NCBI GenBank assembly: GCA_030141605.1
Contig: JAQGDQ010001617.1
Span: 1-32,427 of the forward strand
Reading direction: 5' to 3'
DNA length: 32,427 bases
Origin: Tubiluchus corallicola
Taxonomy: Eukaryota; Priapulida; Priapulimorpha; Priapulimorphida; Tubiluchidae
In this document: positions 8,479 to 19,954 of the stretch, in pieces
Position numbering within the stretch: position 1 is the first letter of the stretch
Layout: each line of letters begins with the position of its first letter
Made by a program: the position numbers and the translations under genes
The notes under the pieces: generated by a model
What the model saw: only the letters and a program-made list of their open reading frames with translations
Told to the model about the DNA's origin: nothing
The model's database searches: none

Positions 8479-10479
8479 GGGGTAAGAAGGAGGTAACAAC
8501 AGATCACGTAGTTATCTATATATGCCCTAAATATTATAATTTTTAGTAGCATCTGTGATTTCAATTTAAGTAATTTTAAAATACAGACTTTGTCGAGTTG
8601 CAAATGAGATACAAGAGATGTGTAAGATGTGTCATTGTTATTACAACTGTACGTATTACAGTTATTGCGGTTTTAAGAGTACAACAATTATATTTGCTTA
8701 ATTGCAACTTGCTGTTGTTTTGTAAAACTTAATCAGCGTCGGCGATAATTAAATTTGAAGAAAGGTGTTAATTTGCTGCTGATATGCTTCTGTAAACGCG
8801 CGTTTTACTGCAGACTAGTAGTTTTTTACCCGCCAGCCGTTAGGTGGCGCAGTGTATCACACGTTCACATGCTGCGGGCAGAGTGAGTTCTAGGATTACA
8901 GTGTTATTCTCCGAGGTTAGTATACGATTAATTAAATTTAATTAGAATTACTAATTAGAATGACTAGGCTGCGTTCAACGTCAGTCAAACGTGAAGAATG
9001 TTTTATGGCAGAACATGAAACCGAACGCAAAAATGATGTAGCTATATAATGTGATATTTCATTGCCATTATTTAGCTATTTATTTTGTTATTCTTTATTA
9101 GAGCTACTAGACTTTGTTTGTCCTAAATCATATAAATCAATTTACTAATAAAACAAATAAAACTATCATAAAACTTACTTTATGCAAAAATAAAAAGAGA
9201 AAGTAGTTAGAAATATTTACATAAACGACAAACATTAAAATTTCATTTCAATAGACAAAAAAATTTTGAGCATATAGAACCATCACCATGGTAAATTACA
9301 TTTGTTAAGAAATCGTGTTGAACAGTGTGTTGTCAAATTTCATGTTCAAACTTTCTTTAATTTCCAAGAAATAATTTCTAGGTGACCACGATGCCAACAT
9401 TTTCAGGTTGTTATTAGAAATAGGGTAATAACAGGGTCTTTAGACACATGCTGCTTAAATTGTTCTGGACAGAAGGCATTTGCGCACCTTCTGCAAGGGT
9501 TCATGAAAAAACCGTTATCACTAAGTAGCCATTAAGTTATATTGGATCATTTTTATTGGTTTCTAGTCTTCACACAATGTATTTTCATGCAAAAGTGTAT
9601 GAGAATGTACTTGCTTACAGGTAAGTCAAATTAAAAATTGATTTTTAACGAACAAATTGAAAAAAACTTGCAGTAATTGCAGTGCCTGCAGTGCTACAAT
9701 AAACAGCATCATTGTGTGGAACCGGATAATGCAGCAAATTTTAACTACAATTACAATATATGTTCGATATTAATACACTTTTGCCTCAAATCTACCCTGT
9801 TTTTATTTTACCTGGAATAGCAACAAAACACTGCACAGCTAGGACTGTAGTATGTAGGCTTTCAATAAATTAGTGTGCACGATCACGTAAGTGTACACCA
9901 AACTAAGCTTTTCAATAGGCTATGTTGGAGTGCCGGAAAAAGACGTGTTTTTCTTTAATTTTATCCAATTAAATCACTTATAAATGTCTAAAAAATAGGT
10001 TGACTGGATATTCTTCCGAACACAACTGTAATCACTCTTAGTTATGTCCGTGCAAAAGACTCGTGGCTCTTAGAAGTCCACATTATTTTCCATTTTTTTG
10101 ACTGACCGTTAAGACAGAATGCTGGAAGACATATGAAATTTGAAGTAAGTGTATGGAGTGCGAAATAATTACATTATAAGTAAGTATCTCAATAATAATG
10201 ATACTAAAAACGTAGACAGCTGATGTATGAATAAGAGAAGGAAAGTTATTGGTTAAAACTCTAAATATGGTAACAGAACTGATGCATTAAATGATATTGC
10301 ATTAAAGTTGCGTCACAATAAACAGTATTAAAATATTTGTTTAGCGCTAGGGCCAAGTAAAGTGTTGCAATAGCCTCGCTTGAATTCACTATTCACGACG
10401 CAGCCGCAATTTATTTTCCAGGCAAACCGAGCACGAATACGCTATAATGCGCGAAAATTCTCAGCACGAAGAATAATTA
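8476..10479. other. AT-rich non-coding DNA
   Basis: No gene is seen in these 2 kb. The only GC-richer part is 8790-8930, which contains a strong CTCF-like core TAGGTGGCGC (8841-8850) and a donor-like CCGAG/GTTAGTA near 8910-8921. It could be an untranslated first exon or a promoter, but nothing in the sequence decides this. The rest shows scattered AT-rich runs and no motif I can support. Confidence 0.35.
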
Positions 10480-10757
10480 ACTTCTCACAGAAACGAAATT
10501 TTCACTTTTTGAATGGAATCACACATTTTGCATTCAGAATCTCTTACTGCCCTTAATATTATCACAAAAAACTTTAGTTGCAGTTTCATAGCAAATGTCA
10601 TAGCAGGATTGCACGGTAAATGATTTGAACTGTCTCATTCAAGGAGATATGAAAGGCTGATTCCTATGAAAGTGATAGGAATTTGTCATGGTGAAATGCC
10701 AGAGGGTAGATTTAGCAACTGCTTAGCTCCGCCCAACGTTCACTAGAAATTTTCCAT
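10480..10757 (+). repeat. Dispersed repeat family R1, copy 1
   Basis: Several ordered blocks match 24590-24817 by eye. Examples are AAATTTTCACTTTT, then ATCACACATTTTGCA, then TAGCA(A/G)GA with TGCA, then TGTCTCAT, and finally the pattern TTA(G/A)CTCCGCC with CACTAGAAAT. The two copies have diverged with small indels. No coding potential is visible. Copy 1 runs directly into the 22-bp array; copy 2 does not. Confidence 0.55.
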
Positions 10758-10766
10758 CAAGAACGC

Positions 10767-10950
10767 CCGCAAAAACTGCGCAAAGATCGCGCAAAAACTG
10801 CGCAAAGATCGCGCAAAAACTGCGCAAAGATCGCGCAAAAACTGTGCAAAGATCGCGCAAAAACTCCGGAAAGATCGCGCAAAAACTCCGGAAAGATCGC
10901 GCAAAAACTGCGCAAAGATCGCGCAAAAACTGCGCAAAGATCGCGCAAAA
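10767..10950 (+). repeat. 22-bp minisatellite, about 8.4 units
   Basis: There are eight units of exactly 22 bp plus a partial unit. Each unit is made of two related 11-bp halves, GCGCAAAAACT and GCGCAAAGATC. Units 5 and 6 share the variant CTCCGGAAAG in place of CTGCGCAAAG, and unit 4 has TGTGC. The array is CpG-rich in an AT-rich neighbourhood. Long open frames on the minus strand across it (Arg-Asp-Leu-Cys type repeats) come from the periodicity, because three units make 66 bp. Confidence 0.95.
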
Positions 10951-11729
10951 CTTATTCGTTTAGCGAATTTATTAGCTGTACTAGTTTAGTGCAGAGTCAT
11001 TACAACCTTAAGAAAAAAAAGAGATATTTTATTAACTAAATATCAGCAATAACTGACAATAGATTTTCTTCTGATTATTTTATGTATTTTTTAAGAAAAA
11101 CTTTTATTTCTTCACTCTACAAATCATTAAAATCTATGCTGTTTCAAAACTTTTCATATCGTTTTTTTAAAGCTTGGCGTGTAAGGTTAGCCTGCTTAGA
11201 CCTGTTCTACGACCACAAAGTTGGTATGCTAACATTTGGCAAAATTATTTTGAAAACGCAAAACACAAAAAAGCAAACCATTTGAGAGGTGCTGCTCTGA
11301 CACAAAGGAGAAGCTTAATTATAAATCTTTTGATGTATAAGAGACTCTGTAATTGCGGAAAAATCCAAACTGAAATTTGTTATAATATTTCGAAAGTTTA
11401 TGAATAAGAAATCACACTAGTTTTTGCAAATGCCATAAAAAAGTGTTACAATTTTGAAAAAATCTTTAAGCTCATTTTCATTGTTTCTGTCTACATTGCT
11501 GAATCATCTTCTAGTTTCAGTTCAGTCATTATCGTACCTTATTTTTTCACATTGAAAGTTTGTTATTGTGAAATTTTTTCACCTTCGTATAATTTTGCTG
11601 TTTTCTGAAAAAGGTAAAATTTTTGACAATGAAATATTTCAATTCGGCATCCCTGTCGAAGATTGTAAATATTAATTTTACGTTAATAAACCACAACAAC
11701 TACTATTACTATATGAGCTGCTACGGATA
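10951..11729. other. AT-rich non-coding DNA
   Basis: Two short open frames (11082-11285 and 11174-11407) overlap in different frames and have no recognisable domain. Nothing else is supported. Confidence 0.3.
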
Positions 11730-12242
11730 GAGCTGACAATCTACAGATAACGAAAGCTTTAATCTTCAACAATTTGAAATTTATAATCCTGTCGGCAGAT
11801 TTTCTAAAATAACAAATTGCGGACCAATCATGATACGCTCTCTCTGCACACAGAGAACAGCCCGATGGTTATTAAAATCTCCTAAAGTATTTCTCCTGAG
11901 ATTCAGTTCACGCCCTGCACACAAAGAAAGATTATAGCTTTCAACAAATTTATCTGAAATTTAATATTGACTAAAACGAAGTGAAAATAATAACACCGAC
12001 TTTTGAAGTTTATAATCGTTGCGCCAAATTCCGCAAAACATTAAATTGCAGACATCTTGAGATGCGCTCTCTCTGCACACAAAAGAACAGCTTATTTATA
12101 ATCCTTTTTAAGTATTTACCTGAGTGGTGGGTTAACTCCCTGCCGACAAAGAAAGATTTTAATCCCCAATAATTGTGTCTGGAATTTAATAACGATTGAT
12201 AAGCTGATAATAATAATGAATCTTTTTGAAGTGTTTACCTGA
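11730..12242 (+). repeat. Dispersed repeat family R2, two tandem copies
   Basis: Blocks such as CGCTCTCTCTGCACAC, GAACAGC, ACAAAGAAAGATT and TCTGGAATTTAAT / TCTGAAATTTAAT occur twice about 229 bp apart (near 11833 and 12062). They occur again at 26127-26390. The last block here, GAAGTGTTTACCTGAG, leads directly into the first 137-bp satellite unit at 12243. The units contain no coding frame. Confidence 0.6.
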
Positions 12243-13250
12243 GATGAACTTACCGTGTGCATAACAGTCAAGTGCAGTTAAAATCAGCAGTCTACAGAAA
12301 TTAAGAAGCATTGTTACAAGGCAGCATAAACTGTTTTCATATTATTTCCGTTGCCAGATGGCAGCACCGTGCAACGTGTGATGAACTTACCGTGCGCACA
12401 ACAGTCAAGTGCAGTTAAAATCAGCAGTCTACAGAAATTAAGAAGCATTGTTACAAGGCAGCATAAACTGTTTTCATATTATTTCCGTTGCCAGATGGCA
12501 GCACCGTGCAACGTGTGATGAACTTACCGTGCGCACAACAGTCAAGTGCAGTTAAAATCAGCAGTCTACAGAAATTAAGAAGCATTGTTACAAGGCAGCA
12601 TAAACTGTTTTCATATTATTTCCGTTGCCAGATGGCAGCACCGTGCAACGTGTGATGAACTTACCGTGTGCATAACGGTCAAGTGCAGTTAAAATCAGCA
12701 GCCTACAGAAATTAAGAAGCATTGTTACAAGGCATCATAAGCTGTTTTCATTTTATTTCCGTTGCTAGGTGGCAGCGCAGTGCAGTCTCTGGTGGACTTT
12801 GTGTGCGTATAACAGTCAAAAGCTTTTAAAACCAGTACTCCACAGAAATTAGGATGCTTAAGTTACAGGGCAGCATAAGCAGTTGCCATATTATTTTTGT
12901 TGCTAGATGGCAGCACAGTGTAGGCTCTGGTTTGCTTGTCGTGTGCTCAGCTGGCTGATGCATTTAAAAGCAGCACTCTACAAAAATGATAAAGCTTTGT
13001 TATATTGCAACATAAACTGTTTTCTTATTATTTTCGTGCCAGATAGATGCACCATGCAAGGTGTGATGGGCTTACTGCACGCACAACAGCCGATGCATTT
13101 GAAAGCATTACTCTAAAAAAATTATGAAGCTTTGTTATGTAAGCTGTTTCCATATTGTATTCATTGCCAGATGGCAGCACAGTGTTGGTTCACATGGTCT
13201 TGCTGTGCACAAAACAGTCGGATGCATTCAAAACCAGCAGCTCTCGCAAA
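12243..13250 (+). repeat. 137-bp tandem array, about 7 units, with CTCF-like core
   Basis: Unit starts (GATGAACTTACCGTG and decayed forms) are at 12243, 12380, 12517, 12654, 12791, 12929, 13066 and about 13187. The spacing is 137 bp, except for one 138-bp unit and a shortened seventh unit of about 121 bp. The first four units are nearly identical; later ones diverge progressively. Most units carry a match to the CTCF core: AGATGGCAGCACC at 12356, 12493 and 12630, AGGTGGCAGCGC at 12767, and AGATGGCAGCAC at 12905 and 13169. The unit near 13040 is broken. Short open frames here are chance. Confidence 0.9.
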
Positions 13251-13499
13251 TAATTTGCCAGCTAGCAAAACAAAGTAACAAAGGTTTTTGCTTTGTAAAG
13301 GCCTTAAAATCAAGATAAAGCAAACTTGAAGATGTAATGACCCAGATTAAATCTTAGAGTCGTACTTTAACTTGCAGATAAACATTAAGCTTTATTTTCG
13401 TATTTTGACACCAGCTTTTCTTTACTTATGTTCACTAAGTGTAAATTGATTCTAGATTGTTACAATCAACTAGCTAGTAGTATTTGTTAGTTTAGGGAA
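13251..13499. other. AT-rich DNA after the satellite
   Basis: No feature is recognised. Confidence 0.3.
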
Positions 13500-14122
13500 G
13501 GTTAGTCCCCCCCCCGGGGTTGGGTTGAACGTGTAACTGTACGTTTGTGCATTTAAGCGGATTGAAGCCAAACGCATAGATTTCTGTACGTTCATGACAC
13601 AGATTTCACCGACACGAGATATTCAACTTGAGTTTGGTTGGTTAAACTGCGTTTTTACGTTTTACCAGATTGTCCATTAGCCGACGTTTGAAAAGCTAAT
13701 GATCTATTTGTGGTGGTGGAAGATGTCCACTCATTGGTTTATATGGCTTGGCTGATCTTAACATGCCGGGAAAATGTCGTTTCGGATCATGTGAGAGCAC
13801 CGTCGTGCAGTTGGAAAGGTGCCCAGCTCGATAGTCCATCACATGGGACGGAGAATTCGTCTCCGCCCAGGTAGGAACTTTATGCCAATAAACGTGCGCA
13901 TGTGTGCCTACAGCTCCGTTAACAAGTCACCCTTTTGATAGACTTATGTTAAACATTTGACTACGTTTCTCTCAGACTTTTTGCGTCGTTACTGTGGGAG
14001 TCATGAACCCGTTTGATGAAGTGTGAACCATACTTTAGTCGTTCTGAAGGACTATGACCACAAACTACACGTGTCTGGAGAATATATTATGCTAGCGTAC
14101 GCATTTTGGGGTGGCTGGTATG
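13500..14122 (+). other. GC-richer segment with splice signals, possible non-coding transcript
   Basis: Base composition rises here and CpG steps are frequent. A poly(C) run lies at 13507-13516. A good donor CCCAG/GTAGGA ends a possible exon at 13870. It is followed 105 bp later by a polypyrimidine tract with acceptor TTTCTCTCAG (13966-13975) and a near-perfect donor TATG/GTAAGT (exon end 14122). The putative second exon (13976-14122) has stops in all three frames, so if transcribed it would be untranslated or a long non-coding RNA. This is only signal-based and weak. Confidence 0.25.
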
Positions 14123-15659
14123 GTAAGTAGGAACCCTTTAAATAGTTAGGAACACTGTATGATTTTTGTATGTTTTGTCATTGCATTTATTTCATGCCAT
14201 GCTGTTTAGTAGCGTTTTCAGATTTACTTTTGCATATTAATAATTTCCATTGTTTGCAGATAGCTAAATTTAATGACTGTTTGATATTTTTATTGCGTCA
14301 TTAAACTTAATATCTTGTTACTTCTTTGACTGCTGACAGTTTGATTTTTGAGGTATAGTTAAAAAGCCAGTTTTTCATTCATCACACCACAAAAGAATCC
14401 ATGCTATCTAGGTAGAGCCCCCGTAGAGTCTGCCTACGCTCAGCTACTGTCTGTTTTCTCTAGTGGGCAGTCGGTTAGTACTCCTAGCTCGGCCAAGGAA
14501 CTGATCGATCTTAGCAGTGACTACCATTAATTGGCCCCTATGGTCTGCCCCTGTATGCAAGGGCCATTACAGAAGATACCTGAATTGCGCACAACCTTTT
14601 GCAGATTTAAGATTATTTTGTTACAAGCTGCGTTTTAAACTTTGCAATTACGACCTACTTTTCCATACATGCGCCAGCCGAACTAACAGTGCAATTATAA
14701 AAACTGCTGTTTAGCTATTTTTAGGCTTGTATTGTTTACGTCTGACTGCTTTAGCATCAATTATTAGAGGTCAATAAACTCATTTCGTGAAAAAAGTAAA
14801 ATTTCTGCTTTTGTGGTGGTATTGTTACATCTTACCTAGGTGCTTCGTGTAATACTTGGGCTATAAACTGAATGCAAAAATGACTTTTGCAAAGACCAAA
14901 ATGAACAAAGTTTGAACAAAAATAAACATGAAACGCTTAAATCGCATTTTGAACAAAAACATGTCAAAGTTACTAAAGAGATTAATTGATTGCTGATATT
15001 TTTGTCTTTTAAAAACACAGTGTTAATTGCTCTAATTCTCTACCCTCCTCTAATTCGTTCTAAAGTCATTCTTTTATTTTGAACACTGAATGGTTAATTG
15101 TTTTTGCGTTCGTCTTGTATGAAACACAATCAGAAAGGAAGTTCTAATGTTCCTAGATCAAGCACATCCTTTTTTGTCTGCTAATGATTTTCTAGCGCTT
15201 TAAATAAAATGGTTAAAATGGTTTTATTTAGTTTAGTAATTAACAGTATGATACGAAATGTATGTAGATTTTTCAAAATAATTTCATTTCAAAGCCTTTT
15301 AGTTTCCAAATGTTAGATTGTATATAAAACTGTTCAAACATAAACTGTACAGCATTATTTTCTGCACTGGAATCTGCAAAAAGTTTTCAAATAACTCCAA
15401 CTTTGTAAATTGAGAGGCACATGGTGCCACGAAATTTGCACATGAAGGTGACCACTAGCTGCAGGAAGGTCTGCCCTGCTCAGCTATTGAATTGACAGGC
15501 AGCTCTCCCAGCTTGATTAGTAGCAACAGAAGTTGTACAGTAATTTATCATCCATCGCATTGTTTTTGGGAATTTGTTTTTACTCGCAGCAGATTTTTCA
15601 AAGGCTTCAAAGTTTGGTAGGACATGCGCAGAATTATTAACAAGTAAAACGCACAAAAT
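14123..15659. other. Non-coding DNA
   Basis: A short GC-richer stretch at 14400-14590 contains the inverted pair GGCCCC / GGGGCC-like near 14529-14567, but no gene is recognisable. The remaining sequence is AT-rich with no supported feature. Confidence 0.3.
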
Positions 15660-15667
15660 TTATTTAT

Positions 15668-16850
15668 TTATTTGCTCTGCCATAGTAAATTGAATATTGT
15701 CGTAATATATCTAATTACTCTATTGTCTTTCGACAAAATATGACCCAGATATTTTTCTTTTTTACTCTGCAAAACAACAGACCCAAAAGTTAACTGCTGC
15801 ATGTGGTCAGCGCGAATCGTGACAAGTTTAATCTTATTCACATTTAGAAGAATATCATATTTTTTAGCAAAATTATTAAAAATATCGAGCAGTCTCTGCA
15901 AAGCCGTCGAGGTTGTTGCTAAAAGACATATGTCATCAGCATACATCAAGTGATTAATGCAGGTTTCAGCAATATGACAACCCACACCAGAGTTAATAAG
16001 TGCAGCACTATGATTTTTAAAATATAAGTTGAATAACAGTGGAGACATTTTTCCACCTTGACGAATTCGGTTATCTACTGTAAAACTATCATAGTAAAAT
16101 TTACCCTATCTAATCAACATACGTTCTTTTATGTAATAAAAAAGCAAAAGTCTAATTACTACATTTGGTAGGTTAGTATTGAAAAGGGTTAGAGACAGTT
16201 TGAGATAGTTTACTCTATCGAACGCTTTTGATGCATCAATAAACATAATGTGTACACAGTGTTTTGTCGACTAATGTAATAGCCAAGCACCACTTTTAAA
16301 GTATGGATGCACATCTCTGTGCCTAAGTTTTCAACTAAACCAAACTGGTTTGGCGTGGTACTCAAACAAGAACTGTAACGATTTAGAAGCAGTATTTCTA
16401 TAACTTTGCTTCCTACAGATGAAGGAGCGATAGGTCTATAGTTGTTTTTGTCTGTAATATCCTCATTTTTGACTTTAACGAGAGGTACTAGATCAGTTAA
16501 CATTAACAAATGTGACAGGTAACCATGTGTTACACAGAACGTGAATAACAGCACCAACATGATTGCCAGCAAATGGGATGCATTACAGAAATGTTCACCT
16601 TTAAGTTCGTCTGGACAGTTAAGGAGCCACGAGACTTACCATTTATGCGCCTTGCAAGGAAACACTGATGAGAGTATCTATAACTATCTGCAACATAGTC
16701 ATTCCAACCAGGTATCGTCTTACATGGACACTTATTAGACTCAAGTCGCATCCCTGGAATACTGATAGTGGCTGAAACTTTTAGTATGTCAGTAATATCT
16801 CCATACAGTTTAGATAGATTATTTTGGTGTTGTTCGTTTTCAAAGTACAC
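15668..16850 (-). pseudogene. Decayed LINE reverse transcriptase, relic 1
   Basis: Three minus-strand frames continue one another. The first (16850-16530) has IPGWNDYVADSYR and CFLARRINGKSRG, the conserved linker ahead of the palm. The second (16572-16210) has THGYLSHLLMLTDLVPLVK, DKNNYRPIAPSSVGSKVIEI and TTPNQFGLVENLGTEMCIHT. The third (about 16110-15668) has RIRQGGKMSPLLFNLYF, CINHLMYADDICLL (YADD at 15943-15932), DILLNVNK and KYLGHILS. Two frameshifts separate them, so it is dead. Sequence style is that of CR1/Jockey/L2-like LINEs rather than RTE; the exact clade is not resolved. The 5' side stops next to the (AG)n tract. The 3' side ends near a short AAAT repeat at 15658-15673 (TTTA-type on the plus strand). 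Confidence 0.75.
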
Positions 16851-16859
16851 AATATTACA

Positions 16860-17050
<191 letters not shown>

Positions 17051-18221
17051 AAAAGAGAGATAGCTAAGCAGAGAGAACAAGTGAGAGAAGAGGGGCTTGG
17101 AAGGAGATAACGAGAGAGAACTGAACAGAGAGAGAGAAATCGAAGGCTTTGTCCCACTGTAATAGAGATGTAAAAATTAAAAACGTAACCTTCTTTGCTA
17201 AATATCTTTCTGGGAAATGCTTTTTCTGTGAAACGATTTTGAAGGAAAAAAGTTTCCTCAGAAAAAGTTTTCCAGATAAAAAATTCTAACAAATTTCTTT
17301 CTGGGAAGTTTTTTTTCTGGCAAGCGGTTTTCTCCAAAAAATACAGGGAGACCCTGAGCAACTGACTTAAACTACCAGGTGTTGAATATTTTTGTTTGTT
17401 AAATAACCAAAAGAGTTTGTTCTAACAATATAACTAATAATAATTAGAGGTGCTTTTTGATTAGATTACTTTCCTGTTCTTGCCTGTAAGGCAGTGACAT
17501 CTGGCTTCAATATTACCATCCTAGTTTTAAAAACCTGTCATTCAAGTTCAATGTATTCAAAGCAGTGATGACGTGTTGACAAATTTTCTGTATATCTCGC
17601 GATTTGATGCCAAAAATATTTTGTTATTAAATAAAACTTTCTGATTAATTTGTTTATTTGTTTGTTTATGGTTCTTTTTTCACCAGGTAGCTTTTCTCCT
17701 CACGGTCTACACCTTGCTGATTACACCCAGTTCTGCCTGACACTTTTAGATTTCTCTGACTTCAACATGGTAGCACAGCATAATTCAATGTATCTACTAA
17801 TTAAACTTTTATTGATGTAGACACAATAAAACAGAAACCAAAAGTCATAGCACAAAACGATTTATTATGTTCATTAAACAATTGTGGGTCTGTCATGCTA
17901 GTTAATGATATACAACACATAGTTTGTGAACAATGCTGAACATCAAATTTGTATTGTCTTTTTATGCAAAGCACAAAGTCCCATATAAAATCAAAAAAGA
18001 TTTCGATTGCAAGCTTTTGCACATACTTACAGATGCTTTACTCAATCTGACAACGTGAAATACACTAATCACTGAAGCAACAGTGTAACTCAGTGTTTCT
18101 TGCAGGCCTTTTAAAATTAATTGATCATTAACCATAATCATCAGTTTTTCTTTTTTAGATTAGTGACACTCAACAATGATTATTTGCTCTCAGGATGCAC
18201 GTATGTCGATTTCAGTCAATT
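17051..18221. other. Non-coding DNA with short internal repeats
   Basis: At 17200-17340 the motif CTTTCTGGGAA recurs directly about 90 bp apart (near 17205 and 17297), with an inverted relative (TTTTCCAGA) between them. The rest is AT-rich. The open frame at 17801-18022 (minus) has no recognisable domain. Confidence 0.35.
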
Positions 18222-18710
18222 TCAAACAGTTTTGGACTTTTTCTCATTCTCTTGGCTTATCAATATAATTATGGCATAACTTGTGACATCTCGTATTAAG
18301 TTCCAAAGAACAGAACTGTCAGCTATAGCTTCCATCGATTTTCTTAGAGCTGCTTCTACATGAAATATTTTGCTATCAATTCCATCTTTCTTTACGGCTT
18401 TCCAGCAAATTGCAAATGATGTCGGTTGATGCATGTCTTTAATTGATTTCTATACACTGTATACATACTCAACATAATCATCTGTCTCACAAAGTCTGTT
18501 ATATTTCAGAGTTAACTGATTTTTTGCAACATTGCACATGATTCATAGAGGTGTTGAAGGAATAAGACTAATTTTAAATGCCATGTCGTAGTTCCGGCTT
18601 TTTAGACGTTTCCATCATTGCAGCGAGACACATTTGGCAGTAAAGGTTAAATGTTTCGGGTTTTAACGTGACTTTTAGAACTTTTTGAAGCTCCACTGAA
18701 GGTCACCAAT
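18222..18710 (-). pseudogene. Stop-broken protein-like region, unknown family
   Basis: Reading the minus strand after a good acceptor-like TTTATTTACAG (18729-18719), the sequence looks coding but is broken. The first piece ends with KPETFNLYCQMCLAAMMETS and KKPELRHG. A +1 shift leads to MAFKISLIPSTPL, then TGA. The same frame continues with IMCNVAKNQLTLKYNRLCET and DDYVEYVYSV, then TAG. It goes on with KSIKDMHQPTSFAICWKAVK, SKIFHVEAALRKSMEAIADS and SVLWNLIRDVTSYAIIILI, ending at 18222. The composition (regular Leu/Ala/Ile, amphipathic helices) suggests a helical-repeat protein. I do not recognise the family. One shift and two stops point to a pseudogene or a retrocopy; alternatively the stops could hide tiny introns. 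Confidence 0.4.
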
Positions 18711-18729
18711 AATAACCTGTAAATAAAGA

Positions 18730-19950
18730 AATTAAAAATTTAAAAAATAAAATATTTTTTAACTTTCAAAACATTTCAATTTTTGTCAATTTTTGTCATT
18801 ATATTGCCTTGCTTGTGTGAAAATATTTCGACTGTTACTAAGGGTGTTGTCAAATATTGTTCTCTCAGCTGTATATTATTTGAAGTAATAAGTTAAAAAA
18901 TATTGTCTGCCTATTGTACATTCTCTGTCAAGTACAATGATGGGCTGTCTTAGTTTTCAAGCTAGGCAATTAAAACTCAGCTTGAAGCACCTAAAATGTG
19001 AGTAAAATTAAGAAATTAAAACACTGATTTTGTACAGTATACAATTTCAAACAAAAACAGCTTTACTACTATTTTGTTCATTCTGTTTGAAATAGAATTA
19101 GACATTTTTATTTTATCAAGTACACAATTTACAAAGTAAAAATAATAATTACAATCAGTATGAGTATGAATTTAATAAAAAATGTGTCACTAGAAGTGTA
19201 TGAGAAAGGGTAGCAAGGAGACATCAAATAAACTACTATTCTCAGATAAAATTAATGAAAAATTTAAGACAGCAAAAAAAGAGAAATAATAAATAAGTGC
19301 TAATTAAAAATATGACAACAGAACATAGAAAAAAATATAATAATAACAATCAATATACTAAGAATATAGACAATTAAAGAAAAAAATTGAGAAAAAACAA
19401 ATCGACTTTGTTTCAAGAGCAACATGGGTAGCACCAATTAACGAAATGATTAAAATAAGTAATATGTATCAATAAGAACAATATGCAGCCAAATATGGAA
19501 GAATAAGCAACAAAACAAACATAAAAAAACAGCATGATTATACAACAGTTACAATTGAAGAACTGTATTTTTTAATTATGAGTCTGCATTTGCATTTTCC
19601 TTCTTAGCTGTGAAAAGAAAAACAAATGAAAAACACAGTGCAATGCAAAACCATGTTAAAACAAAGTTATAACGGATTAATGAAAACAGAAATAATGAAT
19701 ATAATTAGCAAAAGGTCATCTAATAGTGAGAGCTCAGATACTTATCTATGTAGCTAAGAATAAGTATAGACTCATATTTGTGCATTATGTAACTATAGGT
19801 TCCATTTTTAAGCTCTGCAGGTACGCTGTTTCAAAGCAAAACAATTTTGAGTCTAGAGATTTTTTCCTTTCATAGTGGGTACACAGTATGTCTGATTAGA
19901 AACAAAACTTGTTTAATACTCGCGAAGATTGTTGAAACGCATTGAATACT
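18730..19950. other. Very AT-rich non-coding DNA
   Basis: The stretch is dominated by A-rich and AAT/AAC runs, particularly 19080-19700. No gene or structured repeat is seen. Confidence 0.35.
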
Positions 19951-19954
19951 TCAC

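Noticed and set aside
8010-8603. Open frames on both strands across 8411-8475
   Set aside because: They run through the (AG)n tract and have no other coding sign.
10723-10948. Three overlapping minus-strand open frames with repeated Arg-Asp-Leu-Cys type motifs
   Set aside because: They are produced by the 22-bp minisatellite being free of stops in every frame, not by a repeat protein.
10767-10950. CRISPR-like array
   Set aside because: The units are contiguous with no unique spacers, and the window is animal DNA.
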